Assembly (NCBI GenBank): GCA_031431235.1
Contig: JANPDA010000311.1
Span: 1 to 10,005 of the forward strand
Length of the DNA stretch: 10,005 nucleotides
Source: JANNSW01 sp031431235
Lineage (GTDB): Bacteria; Pseudomonadota; Alphaproteobacteria; Rhizobiales; Hyphomicrobiaceae
Reading direction: 5' to 3'
The position numbers and the translations under genes are program-made. Each line of letters opens with the position of its first letter. Positions within the stretch are counted from its first letter, which is position 1. A model generated the notes under the pieces. That model was not told the origin of the DNA, searched no databases, and saw only the letters and a program-made list of their open reading frames with translations. Positions 1-7,075 of this stretch are shown one piece after another.

Positions 1-88
1 CGCAGCCGGCGACCAAACGTGTGCTTCAGCTCATGCCCATGGACTTGCCGCCGTCCGATCCATGCCGGCCCACATCGTCGTCGCTGGC

Positions 89-868
89 TCAGGCCTGGTT
101 GAGCGCTTCCAGGCTCTCCGGCACGATCTGGCCGCCGTCGACGATGATGGTCTGGCCGGTGATGTAGCCGGCTTCCTTGGATGCAAGGAACAGCGCCGCA
201 TAGCCGATGTCCTCGACGGTGCCGAGCTTGCCGAGTGGCACGGATGCCGCCATCGTCCGCTGGTAGTCGGGGCCGAGCGAGATCAGCCCCTCGGTCAGCA
301 CGTTGCCGGGCAGCACGGCGTTGACGGTGATGCCGTAGCGGGCGAGCTCGAGGCAGGCTGTCCGCATGAAGCCGAGCTGGCCGGCTTTCGTCGCGCCATA
401 ATGCGTCCAGCCGGGGAAGCCCGTGACGGGCCCGGTGATCGAGGAGGTCAGCACGATGCGGCCCTGGCCCGAGCGCTTCAGATGCGGCACGCAGGCTTTC
501 ACCGCATGGAACGTGCCCTTGAGATTGACCGCCATGGTCTCGTCCCAGACCTCGGTCGAGAGCTCCTCGATCCGCACCTGCGGGAAGATGCCGGCATTGG
601 CGCAGAGGATATCGATGCCGCCGAACTCGGCTGCCGCGTAGTCCGCCATGGCGCGCATGTCGTCGAGCTTGGCGACGTCCGCCTTGAAGGCCTTGGCGAT
701 GCCGCCGGCGGCGTGCAGGTCGGCGGCCGTCGCCTCCGCCTCCTCGAGCTTGCGCGAGACGATCAGCACCTTGCCGCCGTGGCGCGCGAAAACCTTCGCG
801 ATGCCCTTGCCGATGCCCCGGCTCGAGCCCGTGACGATGACGGATTTGCCCGCGATCGATGTCAGCAT
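89..868 (-). CDS. SDR-family NAD(P)-dependent oxidoreductase (short-chain dehydrogenase, FabG-like)
   Basis: Complete 259-residue classical short-chain dehydrogenase, the usual length for the family. Visible motifs: the nucleotide-binding TGSSRGIG at residues 13-20, an acidic Asp at 64 in KADV, NAG at 91-93, the structural Asn115 in MAVNLKG, the active-site Ser in TSS (141-143), Tyr157 and Lys161 in YGATK, and the C-terminal GQTIIVDGG at 238-246. It should reduce a carbonyl or oxidise an alcohol in the cytoplasm using NAD(H) or NADP(H). The substrate cannot be read from sequence. The start is well supported: GGGGAG at 876-881 sits 7 bases before the ATG. It lies 53 bases downstream of the second ABC permease on the same strand, so it is probably co-transcribed and may act on the imported compound (inference). 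The family is certain; a specific role is not. Confidence 0.93.
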   Translation of the reverse strand: MLTSIAGKSVIVTGSSRGIGKGIAKVFARHGGKVLIVSRKLEEAEATAADLHAAGGIAKAFKADVAKLDDMRAMADYAAAEFGGIDILCANAGIFPQVRIEELSTEVWDETMAVNLKGTFHAVKACVPHLKRSGQGRIVLTSSITGPVTGFPGWTHYGATKAGQLGFMRTACLELARYGITVNAVLPGNVLTEGLISLGPDYQRTMAASVPLGKLGTVEDIGYAALFLASKEAGYITGQTIIVDGGQIVPESLEALNQA

Positions 869-921
869 GTGTTTTCTCCCCTCGCTTGCCCGATTATATC
901 CGAAGACCTACGCCATGGCGC

Positions 922-1734
922 TCAACTCGCTCGCTCGCGATCGTGACGGCGCATCAGCAGAATGAGGCCGTAGCCCCCGAGCAGGAGCAGCGCCGCTCCG
1001 ATCGTCGAGACCGTGCCGAGCACCGGCACGCCCGGCGTGTAGCCTGCGACCATCTTGGCATAGAGGTATTCGGGCACCGTCGTATCCGCGCCGGTCGTGA
1101 ACAGGGACAGGGGGAAGTTGCCCCATGACAGCAGGAACGCAAACAGCGCGCCCGAGAAGAGGCCCGGGAACAGCACCGGCAACGTCACCTCGCGGAAAAC
1201 TTGCGCGCGCGTTGCACCCAGATCGAAAGCCGCTTCCTCGAGCGCGGGATCGAAGGAATAGACCTGGATCGAGATGACCAAGGTGACGACCGGGATGATC
1301 CAGACCAGATGGGCGATCACGGCCGTCTTCCAGGACAGATCGAGCCCGAGCGCATTGAACCAGAGCAGCAACGAGAGCCCCAGCACCGATTGCGGAAAGA
1401 AAATGGGCAGCAGCACCAGCCGCTGATAGAGCGAGCGCCCGCGCCAGTCGTAGCGGGCAAAGGCGAGCGCCCCGAAAAAGCCGACCAGCACCGCAACCAC
1501 GGTGACGACGGCGGCGATCGAGATGGAGGTCGCGAGCAACTGCCGGACCTCGATCGAGTTGAAGGTCTTCGACCACCATTCGAGGCCCCATTTGGTAATG
1601 GGGAAGGTGAAATAGCGGCTTGCCGTCAGCGAGGCGAGCACCAGGCACGCGCCAGGCAGGAACACGAACACGAGAACCGCGATCGTCCACGCCGTGATCA
1701 GGGCATGCCGGAAGCGCTGGCGGCGATCGTTCAT
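922..1734 (-). CDS. ABC transporter permease, PotC-like (polyamine-type, second permease)
   Basis: 270-residue integral membrane protein of the binding-protein-dependent transport permease family, closest in look to PotC/YdcV. About six membrane segments are visible, near residues 15-37, 66-93, 105-128, 136-160, 190-212 and 240-262. The cytoplasmic EAA loop that docks on the ATPase is at 166-190 (EEAAFDLGATRAQVFREV, ending in a Pro-Gly). It would form the inner-membrane channel together with the permease encoded just upstream. A GGAGG at 1746-1750 lies about 11 bases before the ATG, inside the end of the upstream gene, and only 5 bases separate the two genes, so translation is probably coupled. 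Substrate class (polyamine, or another small organic cation or acid) follows from family resemblance only. Neither an ATPase nor a periplasmic binding protein for this system is in the window. Confidence 0.92.
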   Translation of the reverse strand: MNDRRQRFRHALITAWTIAVLVFVFLPGACLVLASLTASRYFTFPITKWGLEWWSKTFNSIEVRQLLATSISIAAVVTVVAVLVGFFGALAFARYDWRGRSLYQRLVLLPIFFPQSVLGLSLLLWFNALGLDLSWKTAVIAHLVWIIPVVTLVISIQVYSFDPALEEAAFDLGATRAQVFREVTLPVLFPGLFSGALFAFLLSWGNFPLSLFTTGADTTVPEYLYAKMVAGYTPGVPVLGTVSTIGAALLLLGGYGLILLMRRHDRERAS

Positions 1735-1739
1735 GACTG

Positions 1740-2603
1740 TCAGCGCCTCCCCAGCACCCGATCGAGATCGAAGCGGCGCAGCACCGCGAGCACGAGCGCG
1801 CCCACGACCAGCATCAGCAGCACCGAAAGCGCCGCCCCGAGCGGCCAGTTCTGCGAGTAGGTGAAGGCGCTCTCGATGTCGTGGGTGATCGGGATGATGC
1901 GTTGGCCGCCCAGCACCTTGGCTTCCGCGATAGCCCCGATCGCCAGCACGAAGGTCAACAGGCAGCCGATCACCAGTCCGGGCATGGAGAGCGGCAGCTC
2001 GATCTCGCGGAACACCTGCCAGCGCGAGGCGCCGAGATCGTAGGCGGCATCGCGCGTGTCGGTGGGCACCATGGCGATGCCGAGCGTCATCGGGAACAGC
2101 ATGAAAGGCAGGTAGACGTAGACCATGCCGAGCACGATCGCGCCGAGCGTGAACAGGATGCTGTCGAGCTCCAAACCGAACAGGGATTTCAACGTCCCGA
2201 GCAGCACCCCGTTCTTGATGAGCAGCAGGATCCAGCCATAGAGCCGCACGTTCTCGGAGACGAACAGGGGAATGGTGAAAAGCAGCGTCAACAGCGTCGA
2301 CCAGCGTCCGAACACGCGTACGAGACCGTAGGCGACGGGATAGCAGATGATCGCGAGCATGATGACGGTGATGACGGCGAGAGCCAGCGACCAGAGGAAC
2401 GAGACGTAGGCGGTGCCTTCGAAAATGGTGCGGTAGTTCTCGAGCGTGGGCGAGGAGAAGATGCTGAAGGTGCGCGGCGGCATGAAACTGTAGCCGACCA
2501 CGGCGAGGAGTGGCGCGGCAAAGCCGAGCGCGAGAACGACGAGGAGCGGGATCGCGGCGCGCCGGCCCGGATTGCCGAAAAGCCTGTCGGTGCCTGGCGT
2601 CAT
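1740..2603 (-). CDS. ABC transporter permease, PotB-like (polyamine-type, first permease)
   Basis: 287-residue inner-membrane permease of the PotB/YdcU type. Hydrophobic segments lie near residues 18-40, 68-95, 102-125, 150-176, 206-230 and 257-277. The EAA loop is at 185-209 (DAAYDLGASRWQVFREIELP, then a Met-Pro-Gly), the contact point for the transporter ATPase. It pairs with the PotC-like permease 5 bases downstream. In this class the PotB partner normally precedes PotC, as here. The start is the only sensible one before the first membrane segment, but it has no recognisable Shine-Dalgarno sequence. Its ATG overlaps the stop of a short upstream reading frame (ATGA at 2600-2603), so coupled initiation is possible. 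The gene lies 85 bases downstream of pyrB on the same strand; whether they share a transcript is unclear. The transported compound is not determinable here. Confidence 0.92.
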   Translation of the reverse strand: MTPGTDRLFGNPGRRAAIPLLVVLALGFAAPLLAVVGYSFMPPRTFSIFSSPTLENYRTIFEGTAYVSFLWSLALAVITVIMLAIICYPVAYGLVRVFGRWSTLLTLLFTIPLFVSENVRLYGWILLLIKNGVLLGTLKSLFGLELDSILFTLGAIVLGMVYVYLPFMLFPMTLGIAMVPTDTRDAAYDLGASRWQVFREIELPLSMPGLVIGCLLTFVLAIGAIAEAKVLGGQRIIPITHDIESAFTYSQNWPLGAALSVLLMLVVGALVLAVLRRFDLDRVLGRR

Positions 2604-2688
2604 GGCGTGGTACCGCGGCTGGCGGGTCGGGTCGATGGGTTGGTTCGACGCGTTACGATCATTGTCTCGCTCGCAAGAGTGCGATCCC

Positions 2689-3645
2689 TCACCCGTTCGG
2701 CAAATGGCGCGAGAGCGCGGCGAGGACGGCCATGCGCACGGCGACGCCCATCTCGACCTGCTCGCGGATCACACTCCGGGGATCGTCGGCGACGGCGGAG
2801 GAGATCTCGACACCTCGATTCATCGGGCCGGGGTGCATGACGAGCGCGTCCGGCTTGGCCCAGGCGAGCTTCTGGTGGTCGAGGCCGAAGAAGTGGAAGT
2901 ACTCGCGCTGCGAGGGCACGAACGAGCCCGACATGCGCTCGAGTTGCAGCCTCAGCATCATCACGATGTCGGCGTCCTTCAGCCCATCCTCCATCCGCGT
3001 GAACACTTCCGCCCCCAGCCGCTCGGGATTGGGTGGCAGCAGCGTCGATGGCGCGACGATGCGCACGCGCGCGCCCAGCGTGTTGAGCAGCCCGATGTTG
3101 GAGCGTGCGACGCGCGAATGCAGGATGTCGCCGCAGATCGCAACCGTCAACCCCTCGATCGGCCCCTTGTTGCGCCGGATCGTGAGAGCGTCGAGCAGGG
3201 CTTGCGTCGGGTGCTGATGGGCGCCATCTCCCGCATTGACGACCGAGCAATCGACCTTCTGGGCGAGCAGCTCGACGGCGCCTGCCTGATGGTGGCGCAC
3301 GACCAGGATGTCGGGTCGCATGGCGTTCAGCGTCATCGCGGTGTCGATCAGCGTCTCGCCCTTGGCGACGGACGAGGTCGAGACCGACATGTTCATCACA
3401 TCGGCGCCGAGACGTTTGCCCGCGAGCTCGAATGAGCTTTGCGTTCGGGTCGACGACTCGAAGAAGAGGTTGACGAGCGTGCGGCCCTTGAGGCTTTCCC
3501 GCCGCTTCTGCACTTCGCGACTGATGCCGGCGGCCTGCTCGGCGAGATCGAGCAGCCCCAGAATCTCTGGCCTGGTCAGGCCCTCGACGGAAAGGAGGTG
3601 CCGGTGCGGAAAATGGAAAGTCGAGCGGGCGAGCATTGTCATCAT
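2689..3645 (-). CDS. pyrB: Aspartate carbamoyltransferase catalytic subunit
   Basis: Catalyses carbamoyl phosphate plus L-aspartate to N-carbamoyl-L-aspartate, the first committed step of pyrimidine synthesis, in the cytoplasm. At 318 residues it has the normal catalytic-chain length. Key motifs: the carbamoyl-phosphate loop SSTRT at 64-68, SSVAKGE at 91-97 with the catalytic Lys95, HPTQ at 145-148, HSRVARS at 176-182 and MHPGPMNRG at 270-278. An open frame continues upstream to 3840 but is not PyrB-like, so the start is placed at the ATG at 3645; an ATG at 3636 (three codons in) is equally possible. Neither has a clear ribosome-binding site. pyrC, which often follows pyrB in alphaproteobacteria, is absent here; an ABC permease pair follows instead. 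No pyrI-like regulatory subunit is visible. The gene diverges from the flavin reductase gene across 181 bases. Confidence 0.96.
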   Translation of the reverse strand: MMTMLARSTFHFPHRHLLSVEGLTRPEILGLLDLAEQAAGISREVQKRRESLKGRTLVNLFFESSTRTQSSFELAGKRLGADVMNMSVSTSSVAKGETLIDTAMTLNAMRPDILVVRHHQAGAVELLAQKVDCSVVNAGDGAHQHPTQALLDALTIRRNKGPIEGLTVAICGDILHSRVARSNIGLLNTLGARVRIVAPSTLLPPNPERLGAEVFTRMEDGLKDADIVMMLRLQLERMSGSFVPSQREYFHFFGLDHQKLAWAKPDALVMHPGPMNRGVEISSAVADDPRSVIREQVEMGVAVRMAVLAALSRHLPNG

Positions 3646-3811
3646 CAAAGTGGACTGGATAGGGCGAGTCCCAGCCGAGAACAAGCTGGTTCGCACTTCT
3701 CCACCGATTGGACGCTGTCGCCGCGGCACTGGCTGGCCACGATCGGTCTGGAATCCTCCCGCCGCTTCCGCCATGATGCCGCGGTATCCGGCCAGCCGCG
3801 CCGGCGATGGC

Positions 3812-3817
3812 AGGAGG
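3812..3817 (+). promoter_or_regulatory. Shine-Dalgarno sequence that fixes the GTG start of the flavin reductase gene
   Basis: AGGAGG, a full match to the anti-Shine-Dalgarno core, lies 9 bases upstream of GTG 3827. The open frame runs back to 3308 without a stop, opposite pyrB, so this site is what decides the start. Confidence 0.85.
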
Positions 3818-3826
3818 AAACGTGCC

Positions 3827-4318
3827 GTGCAGCCCGTCAAACTTGGAGATCGCGAGTTCCGTCATGCGCTCGGCTGCTTTGCCACCGGGGTCACGGTCAT
3901 CACGGCAGTGGGTCCGCGCGGCCAGCTGCTCGGCAACACCGTCAACTCGTTCACCTCGGTCTCGCTCGATCCCCCGCTCATCCTCTGGTGCATGGGCCGG
4001 CATGCCATGAGCCTCACGGGCTATCTGTCGACGGACCACTTCGCCGTCAACATCCTCGCGCTCGGCCAGGAGAGCGTCTCGGCCAACTTCGCGGCGGCGG
4101 GCGGCGATAAATGGGTGAACCAGAGCTACGAGACCTGGACGACCGGCTGCCCCGTGCTGAAGGGGGCAGCTGCCGTGTTCGAGTGCAAGACCAAGCACAC
4201 CTATATGGGCGGGGATCATGTGATCTTCGTTGGCGAGGTGGTGAATGCTGCTTATGCGCCCGATGCCAAGCCGCTCTGCTATCATCGCGGTCGCTACCAG
4301 ACGTTGGGCGATCTCTGA
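3827..4318 (+). CDS. Flavin reductase domain protein (FMN-binding split barrel, HpaC/RutF-like)
   Basis: 163-residue protein of the flavin reductase-like family. It is expected to reduce free FMN or FAD with NAD(P)H and hand the reduced flavin to a partner monooxygenase. Family hallmarks: RHALGCFATGVTVIT at 12-25, the flavin-contacting TVNSFTSVSLDPP at 38-50, AVNILA at 73-78, the HTYMGGDHVIFVGEV stretch at 124-138, and the C-terminal PLCYHRGRYQTL at 149-160. The frame is open far upstream, but the GTG at 3827 has a perfect AGGAGG at 3812-3817 with a 9-base spacer, and the family alignment begins a few residues later. A GTG at 3822 is out of frame. No two-component monooxygenase is encoded in the window, so the partner, if any, is elsewhere. 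It diverges from pyrB. Family assignment is strong; substrate and partner are unknown. Confidence 0.92.
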   Translation: MQPVKLGDREFRHALGCFATGVTVITAVGPRGQLLGNTVNSFTSVSLDPPLILWCMGRHAMSLTGYLSTDHFAVNILALGQESVSANFAAAGGDKWVNQSYETWTTGCPVLKGAAAVFECKTKHTYMGGDHVIFVGEVVNAAYAPDAKPLCYHRGRYQTLGDL

Positions 4319-4534
4319 GGCATTCCGGCGTAGTCTGATGCCGTCGAGGAGCTGGCGACCGAGTTCAAGTCAGCCCAGTGCAAAACGCCCGCACCCTGCT
4401 GAGCACCCGCCGCCCCTTGGACCGCCATCCGCGCCGTTTGGAGGAAGCCCGTCATTTCGTGCTCGAAATCCGATTCGATCCGTGGCATGAACCTTGCGAA
4501 TTCCTCAACGAGTGTCGCAGTGCGAGGAAGACCC

Positions 4535-4864
4535 ATGGAAATCGAAGCTTTCGCCTACCTCTACCTCATGGCCATCGGTTTCGTGGTCGCAGGCGCAACC
4601 ATGAGCGCATTCCACCTGGTGACCGGGCATCCGCTCGGCTTCGCACTCGGCCAGCTCGGTGGCTCGCCATTGGCAATCGCTTCGATCGTCCTGCGTCTCG
4701 TGGCAGGGCCTGCCATCCTCGTCCGCAATGCGGTGCAGAGCGGCATGTCGTTGCGGGCCGACCCGTTCTGGTTGGTGATCGGCCTCGTGTTTGCCAGCGC
4801 CTGGGCGCTGGCGAGCGGGGCGCTGGTGCTGCAGTCCTTCGGCCCGGTCCTCGCAGGCAGGTGA
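4535..4864 (+). CDS. Small integral membrane protein, possibly DUF6949-like
   Basis: 109-residue hydrophobic protein with about three membrane segments: residues 5-26 (FAYLYLMAIGFVVAGATMSA), 42-60 and 76-100. It is preceded by GAGGA at 4524-4528, about 6 bases before the ATG, which favours this start over the in-frame ATG at 4487 that has no ribosome-binding site. The layout (short periplasmic or cytoplasmic N-end, an FHLVTGHP loop near 28-35, a PAILVRNAV motif near 65-73) resembles small uncharacterised membrane proteins common in Hyphomicrobiales; I recall them as DUF6949 but cannot confirm this. Function is unknown. It stands 216 bases after the flavin reductase gene and 143 bases before the LprI-like gene on the same strand. 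No catalytic or metal-binding motif is visible. Confidence 0.8.
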   Translation: MEIEAFAYLYLMAIGFVVAGATMSAFHLVTGHPLGFALGQLGGSPLAIASIVLRLVAGPAILVRNAVQSGMSLRADPFWLVIGLVFASAWALASGALVLQSFGPVLAGR

Positions 4865-4911
4865 GGCCGAGAGTGCGACTACAGGTCGATCCCTCGAGCA
4901 TCGGCGGGCGT

Positions 4912-4944
4912 ACCGGGTCCGGCCCTGTTGGCACCAAACCCGGT
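4912..4944. repeat. Inverted repeat ACCGGGT...ACCCGGT upstream of the LprI-like gene
   Basis: Perfect 7-base arms at 4912-4918 and 4938-4944 with a 19-base spacer, 48 bases past the stop of the small membrane protein gene and about 63 bases before the LprI-like start. No T-run follows, so it is not a canonical terminator. It could be an operator, an mRNA stem, or chance in GC-rich DNA. Confidence 0.4.
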
Positions 4945-5007
4945 CGAACCGAAAACCCCGACAGAACCACGATCACTCGCGTGCAACCAACCCAAGGAGA
5001 GGCGACC

Positions 5008-5367
5008 ATGACAGTCATCCCAAGAACATCCATTTCGGCAGGCATCAGCGCGGCCCTCGCGCTCGGTCTCGCATTCGCCTCAGCCGCTCCCGCCTACGCC
5101 GCCAAACCGACCTTCTCCTGCAACGGCAAACTCAATTCGACCGAGCGCGCGATCTGCAACAGCAGCGAGCTGTCACGTCTCGACCGGCAAATGTCGAGCG
5201 AATACTTCGGCCAGCTGGATCAGCAGACGAGCGCCAGCGCGCGCCGCGAATTGAAGAGTGCCCAGCGCAGCTGGCTGCAGGATCGCAATTCCTGCGGCGG
5301 CAGCGTCAGCTGCATCCGTGGCGAGTATCAGCAGTGGATCGAGCAGTTGACCGAGTGGGGCCTGTAG
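5008..5367 (+). CDS. Secreted LprI/DUF1311-type protein (lysozyme-inhibitor LprI-like)
   Basis: 119-residue exported protein. Residues 1-31 are a Sec signal peptide: basic Arg6, hydrophobic core SAALALGLAFASAA, and an Ala-Tyr-Ala cleavage site after Ala31. The mature part carries the LprI-like pattern: Cys38 and Cys50 around STERAIC, a helical LSRLDRQMSSEYFGQL segment, then the family core SAQRSWLQDRNSC (84-96) and Cys102. The four cysteines could form two periplasmic disulfides. The family is named after a mycobacterial lipoprotein reported to inhibit lysozyme. Most proteobacterial members are uncharacterised, so the activity is not assured here. AAGGAGAGG at 4994-5002 gives a strong ribosome-binding site about 8 bases before the ATG. 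The gene ends 84 bases before a strong terminator hairpin and is likely the last gene of its transcript. Confidence 0.88.
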   Translation: MTVIPRTSISAGISAALALGLAFASAAPAYAAKPTFSCNGKLNSTERAICNSSELSRLDRQMSSEYFGQLDQQTSASARRELKSAQRSWLQDRNSCGGSVSCIRGEYQQWIEQLTEWGL

Positions 5368-5451
5368 CCCGTTCGATATCTGACATCGACCGGCTCGATC
5401 GACCTCGCACGTCATCGGCGGCGACGCGACCGGGACCCGAGCATGCAAACA

Positions 5452-5482
5452 GGGCGGCAGCCATTGGCAGCCGCCCTTTTTT
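5452..5482 (+). terminator. Rho-independent terminator after the LprI-like gene
   Basis: Stem GGGCGGC (5452-5458) and GCCGCCC (5470-5476), extended inward by GCC/GGC after one A-A mismatch, with an ATT loop. It is followed immediately by six T at 5477-5482. It serves plus-strand transcripts. It also lies 19 bases beyond the stop of the convergent minus-strand gene, but that side lacks a T-run directly after the stem. Confidence 0.92.
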
Positions 5483-5494
5483 CCTAGCCAGAAG

Positions 5495-7069
5495 CTATGC
5501 CCCGCTCTGGGTCGCGTTGTACCGGTTCTTCAGCGCGCGATCGACCTTGTCGAGGATGGCGGACTGGGAGCCCGCGAGCGCGGGCGTCGAGGGCATCGAG
5601 GTGCCGGCGTTGCCCACGACGCCGTTGCCGACCAAGGTCGCACTGTTGGCATTGAGCGCGCCATTGGTGACCCGCTCCAGCACCTGCAGCCGGTTGGAGA
5701 TGATGCTCAGATCACCACTATTGTTGAGCCGCCACTCGTCGATCGCGGTCGACAGGGTCTGCTGGGCGTGTCCCAGCGCGACAAGGGCATTTCTGACCTG
5801 ATCGAGCTCGGTATCGAGCGATTTGCCGATCAGTGTCTCGATTCGGCTCATGTCGAGACCGCGCGGTTCGGCAATGGCCTTCTCGACCAGGCCAAACCTC
5901 TCGCCGAAACCCGACCAGTGCCGCTGCAGACCGGTGACCTGCGCGTCGATCGTGCGCTCGAAGGCCCGCAGCCGCTCGCTGTTCCCGCTCTCGATGCGCT
6001 GCCAGTCGAGACGCTGGCCCTCGACCGCCTTTTGCAGTGCCTCGAGGCGCGATTCGACGGCGTGGCTCACGCCGCCCCCGTCCGAGGGCTGCACCGAGGT
6101 CACGGCATCCTCGATGGCCGTGAGCCGCTCACCGAGCGTGCTCCAGGTCCGTGCGGCATCGCCCAATCGCATCTCGATCGCGCGCTCCACACCCTTGAGG
6201 CGCTCCGCCACACCTGCTTCCATGCGCTGCAGGTCGGTGCGCTGGCCATCGAGACCTTTGTGAATCTGCAGGAACCGGTCGCCGAACAGGGTCTGGATCT
6301 GGCTTGCTCCCCCGGCCTGACCTGCCACACGCTCGATTGCCTGCAGACGATCGGAAACGAGGCGCTGCAGCGTGCCGAGATCGGCACGCCCGCTCGCCGC
6401 AGCATCGGCCAAATGCTTCAGGCGGTCCCCCACCATGTGGCGGTCGCTGGCGACATCGCTTGCGAGATTGGTCTGGGCGGATTTCATATCGGTGAGGGCG
6501 AGCCGCAGCTCGGCGGCAACGCGCTCCTGTCCGGCGCGCAGATCGCTCGCCAGCCGCTCGAACGCGTTGCGCATTTCCTGCATCGGATCCGGCCGGTCCT
6601 CGAGATCGGCCCCGAAGGCATGGCGCTTGATCAGGCGAACGGCCCGCGATTTGGGATCGTATTTGAGCAGGGCCTCGAGCACGTCCCGTACGCCCGTTGC
6701 CTTCTCGTCGCGATGGCTGGCGCCCGCCGCGGCCAGGAACATCACCGTGTTGAAGTCGCGCGAGGCACGCAGCTGCCCATAGCCGACCGCCTGGTCGACC
6801 GGGATCTCGCTCGAGATCACGGCAGCACTGTCGCGCCGCAGGGCTTCCACGTTGATGCCCCTGTCCTCCAGGATCGCCGAAGCCGACGCGACCCGCGCGA
6901 AGGCATGCACCAGATGCTCGAGCATGACCTCGCGAGCGCCGTGCGCCCGGGCGATCTCGTGGGCATGATGGCTGCAGGCGAGAATGGTCTCGTCCTCGGC
7001 CAGTTGCGCCGGGCGGTAGAGCATGGGCGAGCGGCGCACGACCGACACGCCGTTCGGCAGCGGTTGCAT
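5495..7069 (-). CDS. ClpA-type N-domain protein with long coiled coil and no AAA+ ATPase
   Basis: Roughly 524 residues. Residues 24-88 (ILACSHHAHEIARAHGAREV, then MLEHLVHAF and an ILEDRGINVEALRR helix) and 104-152 (DFNTVMFLAAAGASHRDEKA, then TGVRDVLEALLKYDPKSRAV) match the two repeats of the ClpA N-terminal domain by pattern, including the ThrGly...VL.A turn. No Walker A/B or other ATPase motif follows. Residues 165-470 are rich in Arg, Glu, Gln and Leu, a predicted coiled coil, with a 65-residue unit repeated at 261-325 and 337-401. The tail (471-524) is Asn/Ser/Gly-rich. No signal peptide or membrane span is seen, so it is probably cytoplasmic. The start at 7069 has AGGAG 6 bases upstream. 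An ATG at 7159 (GGGAG, 9-base spacer) would add 30 residues of less coding-like sequence and remains possible. Function unknown; adaptor or scaffold is inference. Confidence 0.85.
   Translation of the reverse strand: MQPLPNGVSVVRRSPMLYRPAQLAEDETILACSHHAHEIARAHGAREVMLEHLVHAFARVASASAILEDRGINVEALRRDSAAVISSEIPVDQAVGYGQLRASRDFNTVMFLAAAGASHRDEKATGVRDVLEALLKYDPKSRAVRLIKRHAFGADLEDRPDPMQEMRNAFERLASDLRAGQERVAAELRLALTDMKSAQTNLASDVASDRHMVGDRLKHLADAAASGRADLGTLQRLVSDRLQAIERVAGQAGGASQIQTLFGDRFLQIHKGLDGQRTDLQRMEAGVAERLKGVERAIEMRLGDAARTWSTLGERLTAIEDAVTSVQPSDGGGVSHAVESRLEALQKAVEGQRLDWQRIESGNSERLRAFERTIDAQVTGLQRHWSGFGERFGLVEKAIAEPRGLDMSRIETLIGKSLDTELDQVRNALVALGHAQQTLSTAIDEWRLNNSGDLSIISNRLQVLERVTNGALNANSATLVGNGVVGNAGTSMPSTPALAGSQSAILDKVDRALKNRYNATQSGA
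5867..6289 (-). repeat. Internal duplication in the coiled coil (76-residue / 228-base period)
   Basis: Unit A (6095-6289, residues 261-325) and unit B (5867-6061, residues 337-401) align without gaps over 65 residues, with about 24 identities by eye. Shared anchors are GQR.D.QR.E.G..ERL...ER.I, then R.WS..GERL/F...E.A. The units are separated by an 11-residue linker. The two copies have diverged at DNA level, so the duplication is old. Confidence 0.7.
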
Positions 7070-7075
7070 CTCGTT

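Noticed and set aside
1..88. Possible end of another gene left of the SDR
   Set aside because: Plus-strand frames are open through this stretch, but it is too short to show any family resemblance, ribosome-binding site or terminator.
62..946. A 294-residue plus-strand open frame over the SDR gene
   Set aside because: It is antisense to a complete, motif-bearing SDR and rich in Arg, Gly and His with no domain.
3646..3826. Promoters and a 5-base hairpin (CCAGC/GCTGG at 3671-3689) in the pyrB/flavin reductase divergent region
   Set aside because: Both genes need promoters here, but I found no convincing -35/-10 pair, and the 5-base stem with a 9-base loop is within chance for this GC content.
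2600..4285. A 561-residue minus-strand open frame spanning pyrB and part of the flavin reductase
   Set aside because: It overlaps two certain genes, one in another frame and one on the other strand, and shows no family motifs.
4319..4345. GGCAT...ATGCC stem after the flavin reductase stop as a terminator
   Set aside because: It has only five base pairs, a 14-base loop and no T-run.
4294..4536. An 80-codon minus-strand frame in the gap between the flavin reductase and the small membrane protein
   Set aside because: The first third looks protein-like, but there is no ribosome-binding site, it overlaps the start codon of the membrane protein gene and the end of the flavin reductase gene, and its third-position GC is lower than that of its neighbours. 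It remains a weak candidate only.
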